Positions 8,619 to 19,402 of a stretch of 64,000 nt of DNA are shown one piece after another. Origin of the DNA: Psychrobacter immobilis. GTDB lineage: Bacteria; Pseudomonadota; Gammaproteobacteria; Pseudomonadales; Moraxellaceae. Every line of letters begins with the position of its first letter. The stretch's first letter is position 1. The notes below the pieces were generated by a model. It made no database searches. It saw nothing but the letters and a program-made list of their open reading frames with translations, and was not told the origin of the DNA. The stretch covers positions 1,116,001 to 1,180,000 of the forward strand of contig NZ_CAJGZV010000001.1 of assembly GCF_904846065.1 (NCBI RefSeq), given 5' to 3'. The translations under genes and the position numbers were made by a program.

Positions 8619-10493
8619 ATGGATAAATTGCGCGATTTCTTAAAAAGCTGGCCAGGTCGCATTTTATTGATTTTATGCCTATCGCCGCTCGCTCTATTGG
8701 GTGTCGAAAGCTATTTTGGAGGCGGGGTCGATCCCAACCAAGTCGCTCAGGTGGGTGAAGCAAGCGTAGGGTTGTCCGAGTATCAGACTGCCGTAAATAA
8801 CCGTCGTACTGAAATACTAGAACAAGTTGATGATGCCAGTCTATTAAATGAAGATGTGTTGCACGAGCAGGTGCTCAAAGGTCTCATTGATCGTACGCTA
8901 TTGGAGCAGCAAGCGGGCAAGCTTGGTATGACAGTCTCTGATGACACGATTAATCGTTTGTTGCGTGAAGAAGAAATTTTTAAGGACGCAGAAGGTAATT
9001 TTTCTAACGACCAATTCTCAAACTTCTTGCGCCAGCGCGGCATGACTAAAGATCAGCTATTTGCTGAGTTTCGTAACCAGTTAAGCCTCGACCAACTCAA
9101 TGCCAGTATTGTTGGCACGGCAGTATATCCGATGCAAGCGGTAAGTCAATTGATTGACTTACAACTTGAGTCGCGCAATATCTGGCTGCATCGATTTAAT
9201 TGGCAAGACTATGCAGATCAGGTCAAGTTAAGCAAAGGCGATATACAAGCCTATTATGATGCCAATAAAGACACGCTAAAAAGTGCGGCGATGGTAGATT
9301 TGGCATATTTGCAATTAAGTCCTAAAACAATTCAAGTGAATGAGGTTACGGAAGAAGATTTGCAGCAGCAATATGAAGCTTATAAGCAAGGGCTAGCGGT
9401 CGTCGATGAACGTAAAATCAGTCAAATCCTATTAACGGGTAAAGACGCGAAGACCAGAGCGACTAAAATCAAAGCCCGCTTGGATAAAGGTGAGTCTTTT
9501 GCGGCATTGGCTAAAACCGAGTCAGATGATCCATCAGGAGCAACAGGCGGCGATATTGGTACCTTTAATCCCTCTGTATTTGGTAATGATGCTGCAGCGG
9601 TTGAGCAAGCTTTAGAGGGCTTAAGCGTGGGTGATGTAACAGCACCTATTAAGACCAGCTTTGGCTATCAGATATTTACTGTAACCGAAGATAACGGTAG
9701 TAAAATCCCAAGCCTAGAAAGCATGCGTGCAGAGTTGACAGCAAAAGCCAAAGAATATAAGCGTCAAGAAATCTATGCAGATAAAGTGACAGCGATTAAT
9801 GACTTGGCAGCAGATGGCTTTAGTATCGAAGACATCGCTCAGCAAGAGAACGTAACGCTAAAACGTATCAAGGATTATCGTAAAGAAAACAACAAATCGG
9901 AGTTATCACAACCAGCAGTGATTAAGCAGGCTTTTGATGAATTTACCATTCAAGATCAGGCAGTAACCGCAGGTATCGAAGTTGGTAACGGGACAGTATG
10001 GGTGCAACCAAGCAACTATCGTCCTACGAAAACGCTTAGCTTAGCTGCTGCTACACCAAAAATCTCTCAGATATTACGTCAAGAAAGGGCCACGGCATTG
10101 GCGTTAAAAGAGGCGAAGAAACTAGCCGCTGGTATTAAAACGCCTGCTGATATCAATAAACAGCCAGTACGTTTTCAATCATTAGGTGAAGTGAATCGCC
10201 AAACCACTCTATTGACAGAGAAAGAACGCGGACTGGCCTTTAGTCAGCAAGCAGCTAATAATGGCGTCGTTGCTATTGCCAGTGAGACTGAGATGGGCGC
10301 GACTTTGTTGGTCGGTGATCGTATTAAAACGGAGGAGCAGTCGCCATTATCTGATGTGCAAAGAGCACAAACGGCTGCCATCATTCGTGATAACTTGGGG
10401 CAAGATCAGCTACAAGATTACTTGGATTATCTCCGCTTGGTATATAAAGTTGAAGTTAATGACGCCAATATAGCAAACGCGCAAGGGCGTTAG
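8619..10493 (+). CDS. ppiD: periplasmic folding factor PpiD (SurA N-terminal/parvulin)
   Basis: Membrane-anchored periplasmic chaperone of 624 residues, matching PpiD (623 in E. coli). A short cytoplasmic N-terminus (MDKLRDFLKSWPGR) precedes one transmembrane segment (about residues 14-30). A SurA-like chaperone region follows. A parvulin-type domain lies at about 265-355 (ERKISQILLT to TSFGYQIFTV, including GGDIGTF). It associates with SecYEG and assists exported proteins. A clear hairpin terminator follows. Confidence 0.9.
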   Translation: MDKLRDFLKSWPGRILLILCLSPLALLGVESYFGGGVDPNQVAQVGEASVGLSEYQTAVNNRRTEILEQVDDASLLNEDVLHEQVLKGLIDRTLLEQQAGKLGMTVSDDTINRLLREEEIFKDAEGNFSNDQFSNFLRQRGMTKDQLFAEFRNQLSLDQLNASIVGTAVYPMQAVSQLIDLQLESRNIWLHRFNWQDYADQVKLSKGDIQAYYDANKDTLKSAAMVDLAYLQLSPKTIQVNEVTEEDLQQQYEAYKQGLAVVDERKISQILLTGKDAKTRATKIKARLDKGESFAALAKTESDDPSGATGGDIGTFNPSVFGNDAAAVEQALEGLSVGDVTAPIKTSFGYQIFTVTEDNGSKIPSLESMRAELTAKAKEYKRQEIYADKVTAINDLAADGFSIEDIAQQENVTLKRIKDYRKENNKSELSQPAVIKQAFDEFTIQDQAVTAGIEVGNGTVWVQPSNYRPTKTLSLAAATPKISQILRQERATALALKEAKKLAAGIKTPADINKQPVRFQSLGEVNRQTTLLTEKERGLAFSQQAANNGVVAIASETEMGATLLVGDRIKTEEQSPLSDVQRAQTAAIIRDNLGQDQLQDYLDYLRLVYKVEVNDANIANAQGR

Positions 10494-10566
10494 AAATAAA
10501 GCTATTAAGGAAAACGTGAGATACTTACTTAGTCATTCGTTCTAAATAATCTTCTCAAGTTTGAAG

Positions 10567-10600
10567 CATAAAAAAGCCACTGTCTACAGTGGCTTTTTTA
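10567..10600. terminator. ppiD terminator
   Basis: Hairpin aaaagccactgt / acagtggctttt with a T-run on the plus strand and an A-run before it, so it may also act on minus-strand transcripts leaving purH. Confidence 0.8.
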
Positions 10601-10695
10601 ATGAGCATTACTTTTATCATAAAGATTTAGCATTAATAGCGATACAAAATTTAATACTGCTATCAATGCTACTATTCAAAGTAATACGGAACAAT

Positions 10696-12276
10696 TTAAT
10701 GGCGGAAATGACGCATACCAGTGAATACCATCGCGATGCCATGCTCATTTGCCGCAGCGATGGTTTCATCATCACGCATAGACCCACCTGGCTGGATAAT
10801 AGCAGCAATACCGACTTGGGCAGCGTTATCGATGCCATCACGGAACGGGAAGAAGGCATCTGACGCCATAACAGCACCTTCAGTAGCCAATCCAGCGTGC
10901 TCAGCTTTGATAGCAGCGATACGCGCTGAGTTGACACGGCTCATCTGACCAGCACCAACACCGATAGTACGCTGACCTTTGGCATAAACAATCGCATTGG
11001 ATTTGACGTATTTTGCTACATTCCAGCTGAATAATAGATCGGCGATTTGCGCTTCCATTGGTTGTACATCAGTGACAATCTTTAAGTCATTGGCTGTAAT
11101 CAAACCAAGATCTTGCTCTTGTACTAGCAGGCCACCGTTGACGCGCTTGTAGTCAAGCTGACTATCGCGTTGATCTGGCGCTGGCAGTTCGCCGCACACC
11201 AAGACACGGACATTTTTCTTAGCAGCTGTCGCTTCAAGCACACCATCTTCGATGCTTGGTGCAATAATAACTTCTACAAACTGGTTGTCGATAATGGCTT
11301 TAGCAGCTGCCAACGTCAATGGGCGGTTAAAAGCAATGATGCCGCCAAAAGAAGACTCAGGATCAGTACTGAAGGCAGTGTTATAAGCGGTTACCTGATC
11401 GTTATCCACAGCGACACCGCAAGGATTGGCATGCTTAACGATAACGCAAGCAGGTGCACTAAAGGCTTTGACGCACTCAAGGGCAGCGTCAGTATCGGCG
11501 ATATTGTTATAAGACAGTGCCTTACCTTGTAGTTGCTTAGCAGTCGCTATAGAGGCTTGTTGGCTTTTTAGCGGATGGTTTTCTGTATAAAAAGCAGCGT
11601 TTTGATGTGGGTTTTCGCCGTAGCGTAGATCCTGTGCTTTTTCGAGCTGCACATTAAAAGTACGTGAGAAATTCTCAGGTTGCTGGTTTTCATTGACACG
11701 GCTACCTAAGAAATTGGCAATCATTCCGTCGTACTGTGCAGTATGCTCAAAAGCCTTAACCGCTAAGTCATAGCGCAAAGCAGGTATCAGCTTGGTGCCA
11801 TCACCTAAAGCGGCAAGTATGCGCTCATAATCTGCTGGATCAGTCACGATACCCACATGAGCGTGGTTTTTCGCCGCAGAACGCACCATCGTAGGACCAC
11901 CGATGTCGATGTTTTCGATAGCATCGTTCATGGTGACATCCGCACGAGCAATGGTTTCAGCAAACGGATATAAATTCACGACAACCAAATCAATACGCTC
12001 AATCGCGTGCTCACTCATGACGGCATCGTCTGTACCACGGCGTCCCAGGATGCCACCATGAATTTTAGGATGTAGTGTTTTGACACGGCCATCCATCATT
12101 TCAGGAAAACCTGTGTAATCGGATACTTCGGTCACAGCGACATTGTTTTCTGTGAGTAAACGATAAGTACCGCCAGTAGATAGTAAGCCAAAGCCTGACT
12201 TAATAAGGCCTTGCGCAAATTCAACGATATTAGATTTATCAGAGACTGACAATAGAGCAAGTGGGGTTGTACTCAT
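10696..12276 (-). CDS. purH: AICAR transformylase / IMP cyclohydrolase PurH
   Basis: Bifunctional enzyme for the last two steps of IMP synthesis, 526 residues (E. coli 529). The N-terminal MGS-like cyclohydrolase domain begins [15 protein letters not shown]. The transformylase domain contains [11 protein letters not shown] and ends [12 protein letters not shown]. The frame extends 19 codons upstream, but the start at 12276 ([14 protein letters not shown]) is the family-like one. It lies downstream of fis, as in other Moraxellaceae. Confidence 0.95.
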   Translation of the reverse strand: MSTTPLALLSVSDKSNIVEFAQGLIKSGFGLLSTGGTYRLLTENNVAVTEVSDYTGFPEMMDGRVKTLHPKIHGGILGRRGTDDAVMSEHAIERIDLVVVNLYPFAETIARADVTMNDAIENIDIGGPTMVRSAAKNHAHVGIVTDPADYERILAALGDGTKLIPALRYDLAVKAFEHTAQYDGMIANFLGSRVNENQQPENFSRTFNVQLEKAQDLRYGENPHQNAAFYTENHPLKSQQASIATAKQLQGKALSYNNIADTDAALECVKAFSAPACVIVKHANPCGVAVDNDQVTAYNTAFSTDPESSFGGIIAFNRPLTLAAAKAIIDNQFVEVIIAPSIEDGVLEATAAKKNVRVLVCGELPAPDQRDSQLDYKRVNGGLLVQEQDLGLITANDLKIVTDVQPMEAQIADLLFSWNVAKYVKSNAIVYAKGQRTIGVGAGQMSRVNSARIAAIKAEHAGLATEGAVMASDAFFPFRDGIDNAAQVGIAAIIQPGGSMRDDETIAAANEHGIAMVFTGMRHFRH

Positions 12277-12429
12277 AAGAAAAGTTCCATAAAAAAAGCC
12301 TGACGTAAACGTCTGGCAAGGTGACAATGACAATTTTTGCAGACAATATCATGGTGGATAGCATCAATAACGTTAAATTGCCATACATAATGATTGGTAA
12401 TAAAGACAGAGAAATGCATATAGCAGATG

Positions 12430-12789
12430 CTACATTAAGTCATAAGTTTTGAGTTTTTTGCGTAAAGTGCCACGATTCAGACCTAAGATTTGTGCACACT
12501 TGGTTTGATTGCCTCGCGTTTTTTCAAGGACAACCGACAATAGCGGCTCTTCAACTTGTTTTAAAATAAGCTCATACAAGTCGGTCGGCGTCTCATCACC
12601 TAGCATCGCGAAGTACTGTCGTACCACACGCTCCACATGTACGCGCAGTGGTTCATGCCGGTGGCTTGCATCGCTGTCTAATGAGGAGTCAACATGACGA
12701 TTTGAATGATGGTTAGCTGTACTATAATCGGCAGGATGCTCAGAGCTTGTGGCAAAATGACTGGCATTATGCTGTGCATGAGGTGCCAT
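12430..12789 (-). CDS. fis: Fis-family nucleoid-associated regulator
   Basis: Protein of 119 residues whose last ~75 residues match Fis: VRQYFAMLGDETPTDLYELI, then a helix-turn-helix with GNQTKCAQILGLNRGTLRKKLK. The first ~45 residues are a His/Ser-rich extension (HAQHNASHFATSSEH) that E. coli Fis (98 residues) lacks. A shorter start would be possible, but no other ATG lies near the family start. It sits between the DUF3426 gene and purH. Confidence 0.88.
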   Translation of the reverse strand: MAPHAQHNASHFATSSEHPADYSTANHHSNRHVDSSLDSDASHRHEPLRVHVERVVRQYFAMLGDETPTDLYELILKQVEEPLLSVVLEKTRGNQTKCAQILGLNRGTLRKKLKTYDLM

Positions 12790-13064
12790 AAGATAATGTC
12801 CTTGGGATTGGAAAGAGTCAAACCATAAGATATCAGGGTATTATATCAAATTAATATCGTTTAGCGCTGACAGATTAACCTTATATTGGCAGCAGTATGA
12901 CTAGGGTATATGCTTACTATTATAACATTGCCACAAAATATAACTGGCTGTGTCGCACTTGCATCACTACTGAACTTGCGACCTGCCTACGTTTTTCTGA
13001 CGGCTGAAGTTTTAAGAGACGAGGTTGTTTATAGATAGACAGTATTTTGTTGGTAATTATCCAT

Positions 13065-14357
13065 TCAATACAAAGGACTTATAGTCACTTCTCGAATTTG
13101 TCTATTAGCAACAGGGATGGTAAATAATATGTTTCGACTACTGTTCGCCGCTAATTGGCTTTGCTTGCTTAATAGATAATCAGCTGGCGTGGCGATGAAT
13201 TCTCCAATCATATCATGTGCGCCGTATACGCTGACTTTAACATTCGGATACAGCTGTGCTTTGGCACTTTGATTGTTTAATGTGGCACTGACATCGCTCG
13301 ACTTTCCATCCATCTTAATCTTACTCGATTTATGATTAAGGTTGGTAATCGTGAATGCTGTTAGATCGGCACTAGGTAAACTACAGGCAGCGACTGCACA
13401 TACTGATTGTAAGCGCTCTGCATGCACTGGGTTTTTCATCAAAGTTTCTAGGTTAAAAATGACGTATTGAGCAAAAAGCAGCAGTGCTAATACTAAGCAT
13501 CCTAGTGTCCATAGTAAGGATGCGATAGAACGTCTCTGCGGCGTAGGTGTAAACTTTGCTTGTGCTTTTCTCACACGCTCTTCGGAGGTTGGCGCTTCAT
13601 CTTTCAGTGGTACACCCATATCGAGCAATAGTTGTGATAAATCGGTATCGTCTTGTCGAACCTCTTCGCTTTTATTTTGTTCTTTTAGGAGTTTTTCGAG
13701 CCAAGAATTGTCCGCAGTATCATCCACATTGGCATGAATATCATTAGCGGCTGCTGAACTGAGCGCCATTTGTGCTGATGAGGAATTTTCTGTTGTAGCA
13801 TCAGATGATACTTTCGCTGATGACGCGTTGTTTTTATCTGTTTTTTTAGAGAGGTTACTTGGTGGTTGGTTGTCTGCTGTAGAAGTATAACTGCTATTGT
13901 TCATATTACTTGCTTGAGTCAGCCAAGCATCCATACTATCTAGAGAATCATACTCCAAAACGCTTTCTTCTGGTTCATCGCTATCCATATCATCATAGAT
14001 TAAGCCGTCATGAATCAAATCATCCTCAATTAAAGTATCAGATGAAGCATTTTTTGAGTATGGAGGAGTGAGTGGTGACTTAGCAGCACCTACTGCATGT
14101 TGATTTTTATTATGATTGTCAGCGGTTTGTGCAGGATGTCCATTTGAATCGGCTAGCGTATTGGTGTCAGTCGTTGTATTTTCTTGAATCGCGGAAGTAC
14201 TGACAGCATCGGCAGTGAGGATAAGATGTTTATTGACCAAAAAACTCTGTTGGCATTGATCACAGCTAACAGTGGCGTTTACTTTATTCAACTGTGTTTG
14301 CTGTATTTTAAAGCAAGATTGGCAATGAGGGCACTGAGTTTTTATGGGCGTGGTCAT
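13065..14357 (-). CDS. zinc-ribbon, DUF3426 membrane protein
   Basis: Protein of 430 residues. It has an N-terminal MJ0042-type zinc ribbon (CPHC at 9-12, CDQC at 32-35) and a long acidic Ser/Asn/Asp-rich linker. One transmembrane helix (about 278-303, SLLWTLGCLVLALLLFAQY) precedes a C-terminal DUF3426 domain (about 305-430). The arrangement suggests a cytoplasmic zinc-binding head and a periplasmic domain. Genes of this type commonly sit next to prmA and fis in Acinetobacter and Psychrobacter. The biochemical role is unknown. Confidence 0.75.
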   Translation of the reverse strand: MTTPIKTQCPHCQSCFKIQQTQLNKVNATVSCDQCQQSFLVNKHLILTADAVSTSAIQENTTTDTNTLADSNGHPAQTADNHNKNQHAVGAAKSPLTPPYSKNASSDTLIEDDLIHDGLIYDDMDSDEPEESVLEYDSLDSMDAWLTQASNMNNSSYTSTADNQPPSNLSKKTDKNNASSAKVSSDATTENSSSAQMALSSAAANDIHANVDDTADNSWLEKLLKEQNKSEEVRQDDTDLSQLLLDMGVPLKDEAPTSEERVRKAQAKFTPTPQRRSIASLLWTLGCLVLALLLFAQYVIFNLETLMKNPVHAERLQSVCAVAACSLPSADLTAFTITNLNHKSSKIKMDGKSSDVSATLNNQSAKAQLYPNVKVSVYGAHDMIGEFIATPADYLLSKQSQLAANSSRNILFTIPVANRQIREVTISPLY

Positions 14358-14553
14358 AGGGTCGAATCCAAAAAATTATGGTTATCAATACCGCTTAGCC
14401 ACTCGCTAATAGTTGCCTATAGTGCTAATACTGCCTTTTGTATCAGCTTTAAATATTAGCTGTAAATGTCCATAAATGATGAGTAAGGACAGAGTGGCGT
14501 CAAATGCATGACATTTGACTGCCCTCTATCGTAACAGATGTAATTAAATGTTG

Positions 14554-15480
14554 CTAGCCTGTAAATGTACCAGATAAACGCTGCCAATGTTGGTCTTCTT
14601 GCGCTGTAAAAGCATGCTTTGCATCAAGCGCAAAATAAGGTTGATAAGCCGCCGTTACCTGTTCGGTTTGTGACTCTATTAGACCGGCTAATACAATGCG
14701 ACCTTTTGGTGCGATTAAGGTGGCGAAGTAAGGCGCTAAGCCAATAAGCGGCTTGGCTAGAATGTTTGCAACGATTACGTCTACAGGTAACACATTATTT
14801 TGTGCGCAGTAGTCAGTGAAGTCTTCTGGTAAAAACGCTTGCAGGCGATCCCCAACGTGATTGCGTGCGGCATTTTGATTGGTTGCCAGCACTGCTTGTG
14901 GGTCGATATCGACGGCATACACGTGGCGTGCACCTAATAACAAAGCAGCAATGCCTAAAATACCTGAACCGCAACCATAATCAATCACCACTTTGTCTTT
15001 TAGATCTTGTTCTGTTAACCAGTCAAGACATAAGCGGGTAGTGGCATGATAGCCTGTACCAAAAGCTAGGCCAGGATCCATAATAATATTAGTCGCCTCA
15101 GGATTGGGCGGCGTCAGCCAGTTGGGCACAATCCATAAATTATTAGCACATTCGATAGGATGGTAATTGCTCATCCATTCGCGCTCCCAATCTTTATCAT
15201 CGACAGCCGTGAGCCAGATACGAGTGGCTTGCACTTGTGCTGCGATTTCATGACTGAGCTGCTCGACTGCCTGACGACTGCCAGCATCGGTGGTCGCATC
15301 AAATAGCCCTGTCAAAATAACTTCATCCCATAGCGGTGATTCACCAGGTAAGGGCTCAAATAGAGGTTGGTCACCTGCGTCGTCTAAGGCGATGGATAAT
15401 GCACCTGCTTCTAGGAGCAGTGCCTCAGCCAAATCGACGTTTGCTTTTTCACATTGTAAATGCAGTTGTTGCCATGCCAT
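14554..15480 (-). CDS. prmA: ribosomal protein L11 methyltransferase PrmA
   Basis: SAM-dependent methyltransferase modifying ribosomal protein L11, 308 residues (E. coli 293). The SAM-binding motif is VVIDYGCGSGILGIAAL, followed by YAVDIDPQAV and the catalytic-region motif VIVANILAKPL. The start at 15480 (MAWQQLHLQCEK) is chosen because the preceding 35 codons resemble no PrmA and run back towards a strong terminator. First gene of the prmA-DUF3426-fis-purH run. Confidence 0.92.
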   Translation of the reverse strand: MAWQQLHLQCEKANVDLAEALLLEAGALSIALDDAGDQPLFEPLPGESPLWDEVILTGLFDATTDAGSRQAVEQLSHEIAAQVQATRIWLTAVDDKDWEREWMSNYHPIECANNLWIVPNWLTPPNPEATNIIMDPGLAFGTGYHATTRLCLDWLTEQDLKDKVVIDYGCGSGILGIAALLLGARHVYAVDIDPQAVLATNQNAARNHVGDRLQAFLPEDFTDYCAQNNVLPVDVIVANILAKPLIGLAPYFATLIAPKGRIVLAGLIESQTEQVTAAYQPYFALDAKHAFTAQEDQHWQRLSGTFTG

Positions 15481-15544
15481 AACGATAACCTTAATTAAAA
15501 ATGAATGTCTATTTTGGATAAATGATGCGGGTACAGAATATAAA

Positions 15545-15587
15545 AAGTGAATAGATACCAAGTGATAAACTTGGTATCTATTCACTT
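15545..15587 (-). terminator. terminator of the mrcB-TPR operon
   Basis: Perfect 18-bp inverted repeat (15545-15562 and 15570-15587) with a 7-nt loop, 16 bases after the TPR-gene stop on the minus strand and followed there by ttttta. It insulates prmA from the upstream operon. Confidence 0.85.
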
Positions 15588-15602
15588 CGGTATGTCTTGA
15601 TA

Positions 15603-16412
15603 TTAGCGTAAGGCTTGCTTCGCTTCACTGATGACGCGAGCGTTGCCTTGGGCTTGTCCTGATTGCAAAATAATTTGCCACAGCGCGCGACGACGACTGG
15701 TATCTTGAGAAACACTCAGACCACGGCGTGCCATGGCTTCTGCCTTGCGCGGCTGGTTCTTTTTTAATGCTACTTGCGCCAAATAGAAATATACCGCAGA
15801 AGATTTAGGTGCTAGGCGCTGTGCACGGGTAAAGCTGTTTTCAGCATTGGTCAGTTTGCCAGCTTTTAGTTGACTGATACCTGCTTGCATCAAATTGCGA
15901 AATGCTGGCAGGTTGCTATTGTTGGTGGTAGCTTGCTGTGTTCGTTGCTGCGAGTTTTTTCTTGCCTGTTCTAGCAATTCGTTGTGTGACGGTGCTGACG
16001 GCTCAGAGATGATGTAGTCATCACGCGAAGGGATGATAATAACTGGATCAGGTTGGGTCAACACAGGATTAGATGGTGTAAATACAGGCGTCTCTTGAGT
16101 CAATGGATTGGTTGATTCGGCTGGTTCATAGGAGTTATAAGGCTCAATGGGGTAGTCGTCCTCGTCCTCTGTTCTGACAATGGGCGCTTGCGTCACAGTC
16201 GCTATGGGGGCTTTAGCTGTTTGCGATGATGGCAGCGTTTGAGTCGGTACCGTTTTGATCGCGGTAGATGCAGTCGGCGCAGTCTGGCAAGCGCTCAAAC
16301 TCAACATGCCAGCTAGAGCGCTGACTGCCAGCATCTTATTGGCTGGCTTGATTTTGATAGACCACGTTATGACGGCTGACCTAGCTGATACAGTTCGCTT
16401 GAGAAATAACAT
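15603..16412 (-). CDS. TPR lipoprotein downstream of mrcB
   Basis: Probable lipoprotein with a signal h-region LAVSALAGMLSLSAC, a lipobox cysteine and a Pro/Thr-rich linker. A C-terminal tetratricopeptide segment follows (FRNLMQAGISQLKAGKL, then ENSFTRAQRLAPKSSAVYFY). The start at 16412 has an AAGG-like site about ten bases upstream, but the n-region is unusually long (about 26 residues), so the true start may differ. An alternative start at 16457 would overlap mrcB by ten bases. Its coupling to mrcB suggests a partner or activator of PBP1b, analogous in position only to outer-membrane PBP activators. Confidence 0.72.
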   Translation of the reverse strand: MLFLKRTVSARSAVITWSIKIKPANKMLAVSALAGMLSLSACQTAPTASTAIKTVPTQTLPSSQTAKAPIATVTQAPIVRTEDEDDYPIEPYNSYEPAESTNPLTQETPVFTPSNPVLTQPDPVIIIPSRDDYIISEPSAPSHNELLEQARKNSQQRTQQATTNNSNLPAFRNLMQAGISQLKAGKLTNAENSFTRAQRLAPKSSAVYFYLAQVALKKNQPRKAEAMARRGLSVSQDTSRRRALWQIILQSGQAQGNARVISEAKQALR

Positions 16413-16447
16413 TAGATTGAGACCTTTTTTAAGTTTCACAAATAACT

Positions 16448-18925
16448 TTAGAACCATTCAACGGCACGATCATACCAAGTATCGGCACGACTTTCTGCAT
16501 CATTACCATTTGACCCATCACTGTTTTCCTGGTTGTCGCTATCAACAGCTTCGCCATTTGGAATCTCTAAACCTTCACTACGGCGCTGCTGGTTTTGTTC
16601 ACGAGCACGATCTTGTTGATATAAGCCGACAGCGCAACTGCTGGCTTCTTCTGGTAAATATGCCGACAGGACAGGCAGATAGCGTGCATCTGCACAGCGC
16701 TCATTAGACAACTTGCCTGAGTTGTTCTCTAACCACAACCATTCAATACCTTCAGGCTCTGGTAGTGCCACAGGCGTCAGTTTCAAGCGATTCATATAGT
16801 CAACCCAAACTGGCAATGCGCCAGTACCGCCGCTTAAACCAATTGGCTTGTTATCATCACGGCCAACCCAAACCACACTGACATAGTTGCCACTGTAGCC
16901 TGCAAACCAAGCGTCGCGGTAATCATTTGTGGTACCTGTTTTGCCAGCAAGATTTAGATTGCTACCAAGTGATTGCACGCGTTTGGCAGTACCGTTTTTG
17001 ACCACATCTTGTAAAGCATAGTTAATTAAGAAATTGGTCTCAGGCGGAATACTACGCTGAGTGTTGAGTCCAGTACGTTGTAAAATACGACCACGGTCAT
17101 CAATGACGGTGCGAATACTATGGATAGGCGTACGGAAGCCACCAGTTGCAAAGACTTGATAGACACCAAGCATGTCCATTGGGCTAAGATTAACAGAACC
17201 TAACAATGCTGATGGATAAGGTGGTATTTTTTCTTTGATTCCCATGCGCTGTAACTGCTTGGCAAAGGTATCGACCCCAAACTCCATACCTAAGCGTACC
17301 GTTGCTTGGTTATAAGACTTTGATAAAGCAGTGGTAAATGTCACATAACCATGGTCACGATTGTCATAGTTCTTGGGGTTCCATTTAGTACCATCGCTTA
17401 GATTGACGGTAATCGGTGAGTCATCGACTGAGCTTGCAAGATTATAGCGCCCACTTTCAAGCGCTGTCATATAAATAATAGGCTTCAATAACGAACCCAC
17501 TTGGCGCTTGGCATCGACCGCACGGTTAAAGCCGGTAAATTCACTGCCACTGCCCACTACAGATACCAGCTCACCAGTCTCAGGATTGGCACTCACTAAG
17601 GCACCTTGCAAGTCTTTGGTTTTGCTACTATTACGACGCAGCTCACCCAATTTTCTATCAACCGCTTTGTCTGCGGCTAATTGTGCAATAGGGTCTAAAG
17701 TACTGATAATGATAAGACCTTCATTTTTGAGGTCATCAGAATAGTACACGGTATTCAGCTCGCGCTTGACGATATCCAAAAAGTCAGGGAATTGACTTTT
17801 GCCTTCGACAGGTTTGTCCACAACACCAAGTGGCTGCTTTAGCGCTTTTTCATAGTCTTCTTGACTGAGTGAGCCAACGGCCAGCATGTTGCCCAGCACG
17901 ACGTCACGGCGCGCTTTTGAGTCGTTTGGATGGCGACGTGGGTTGTAGATACTCGGGCCTTTTGCCATACCGACTAGCAGGGCTTGCTGATCCAAGCGCA
18001 GCTCATTCAGTGGTTTATCAAAGTAAAACTGTGATGCCAAGCCAAAACCATTAATAGAGCGGTTGCCGTTTTGACCCAAATAAATCTCGTTGAGGTACGT
18101 TTGTAGAATTTCATCTTTGCTATAATGTAGCTCGAGCAATACTGCCATTAACGCTTCGTTGGCTTTGCGCTTCAGCGTACGGTCTGAATTGAGATAGAAG
18201 TTTTTAATCAGCTGCTGAGTGATGGTCGAGCCGCCTTGTCTAGAGCCACCAGAGAAGTTGTTCAGTACGGCACGTGCAATGCCTCGTATAGAGACGCCTT
18301 TGTGCTCATAAAACGCACGGTCTTCCGTGGCTATTAACGCATCAATGAGTGGTTGTGGTACTTCATCTAACGAGACGACCAAACGATCTTCATTACTGTC
18401 AGGATAAATACCACCGATACTCACCGGCTCTAAGCGAATGATGCCGCTTTTGGCAGGCAAAGTGCTTTGTACGGACTCAATCTTGTTACCAGCAATGGTC
18501 ATTTTTATGACTTGCTCTTTATCCACATCGTTGGCGCTATAAGTAAAACCGCGAGTATGAATAAAGTAGGTATTACCTGATCTATGATAGGTTCCTGTGC
18601 GATCATAAGCTTTGTTGCTTTGATAGTTCAGCAACTCCAGCCATGTCTTCATCGTATCTTTGTCGACACTCGCGCCTTGATACAATTCAAGCGGCTGCGA
18701 ATACACTTTAGCAGGAATATCCCAGCGCTTACCCTCAAACTTATGAGTAATGGTGCGATCAAGTTTGATTAAATATAGCGCCAAGAGCACCATGCCAGCA
18801 ATAATGACAATTAAGATAAGACTACTAAATACCAACCCACGCTGCTGTGAAGGGAGCGTGTGGTTAACAGATTTAGAGGACTGTGTTAACTTGGTATTTG
18901 GTAACTTGGAATTGGATGTTTGCAC
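16448..18925 (-). CDS. mrcB: class A penicillin-binding protein PBP1b
   Basis: Bifunctional peptidoglycan synthase, 825 residues. Cytoplasmic N-terminus, one TM helix (about 30-53), a UB2H-like region and a GT51 transglycosylase domain with EDRAFYEHKGVSIRG and GGSTITQQL. The transpeptidase domain has the SxxK serine in GSLLKP, the SxN motif SYN and the KTGTT box. The C-terminal tail is hydrophilic and Asn/Asp-rich. An outer-membrane lipoprotein gene is coupled behind it. Confidence 0.94.
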   Translation of the reverse strand: MQTSNSKLPNTKLTQSSKSVNHTLPSQQRGLVFSSLILIVIIAGMVLLALYLIKLDRTITHKFEGKRWDIPAKVYSQPLELYQGASVDKDTMKTWLELLNYQSNKAYDRTGTYHRSGNTYFIHTRGFTYSANDVDKEQVIKMTIAGNKIESVQSTLPAKSGIIRLEPVSIGGIYPDSNEDRLVVSLDEVPQPLIDALIATEDRAFYEHKGVSIRGIARAVLNNFSGGSRQGGSTITQQLIKNFYLNSDRTLKRKANEALMAVLLELHYSKDEILQTYLNEIYLGQNGNRSINGFGLASQFYFDKPLNELRLDQQALLVGMAKGPSIYNPRRHPNDSKARRDVVLGNMLAVGSLSQEDYEKALKQPLGVVDKPVEGKSQFPDFLDIVKRELNTVYYSDDLKNEGLIIISTLDPIAQLAADKAVDRKLGELRRNSSKTKDLQGALVSANPETGELVSVVGSGSEFTGFNRAVDAKRQVGSLLKPIIYMTALESGRYNLASSVDDSPITVNLSDGTKWNPKNYDNRDHGYVTFTTALSKSYNQATVRLGMEFGVDTFAKQLQRMGIKEKIPPYPSALLGSVNLSPMDMLGVYQVFATGGFRTPIHSIRTVIDDRGRILQRTGLNTQRSIPPETNFLINYALQDVVKNGTAKRVQSLGSNLNLAGKTGTTNDYRDAWFAGYSGNYVSVVWVGRDDNKPIGLSGGTGALPVWVDYMNRLKLTPVALPEPEGIEWLWLENNSGKLSNERCADARYLPVLSAYLPEEASSCAVGLYQQDRAREQNQQRRSEGLEIPNGEAVDSDNQENSDGSNGNDAESRADTWYDRAVEWF

Positions 18926-19402
18926 TGATGTCGCACCATTTTGGTATAAAAAACTGCCTCATAATGACGCAAATTGACAAATTTTTCAATCTATCATCGT
19001 CAACGCAGGCATTCATTGATTTTAAGCTGTGAGTCGTTATGCTCTTCACAGCACTTGCTTATAGTATAATCTCTGTTAAAACACGGTCATTGCTAACAAA
19101 GCATTAAAAGCTTTAGATTGGCAGTATCATTGTTATATAAGTGTCATATTAGCTTCATGTCACCATGTAACCATGTCACATAGCCATGCACGATAGCAGT
19201 TTAGAGACGCGCCAACGATGTGTTTTTTATGAATTAACCGCTACTGTTATTGTTTTATTTTTTGTGAGCCGTGCTGAAAGTTATTTAAAATAGCTGTTTT
19301 AGATAAGTCTTCTGCATAGGCGTTGAGTCTCGTTAGTGATAGTAAGTTTACTTAAAGCGAATAAGGTTCGAGCAAACCTGTCTAAAGGAAGTAAGCGCGA
19401 TT
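18926..19402. other. divergent intergenic region mrcB / ccoI
   Basis: 477 bases between divergent genes. It holds a cluster of CATG-type short repeats (about 19156-19190: catgtcacc, catgtaacc, catgtcac). No confident FNR/ANR-type operator (TTGAT-N4-ATCAA) was found, although a ccoI homologue could be oxygen-regulated. Confidence 0.4.
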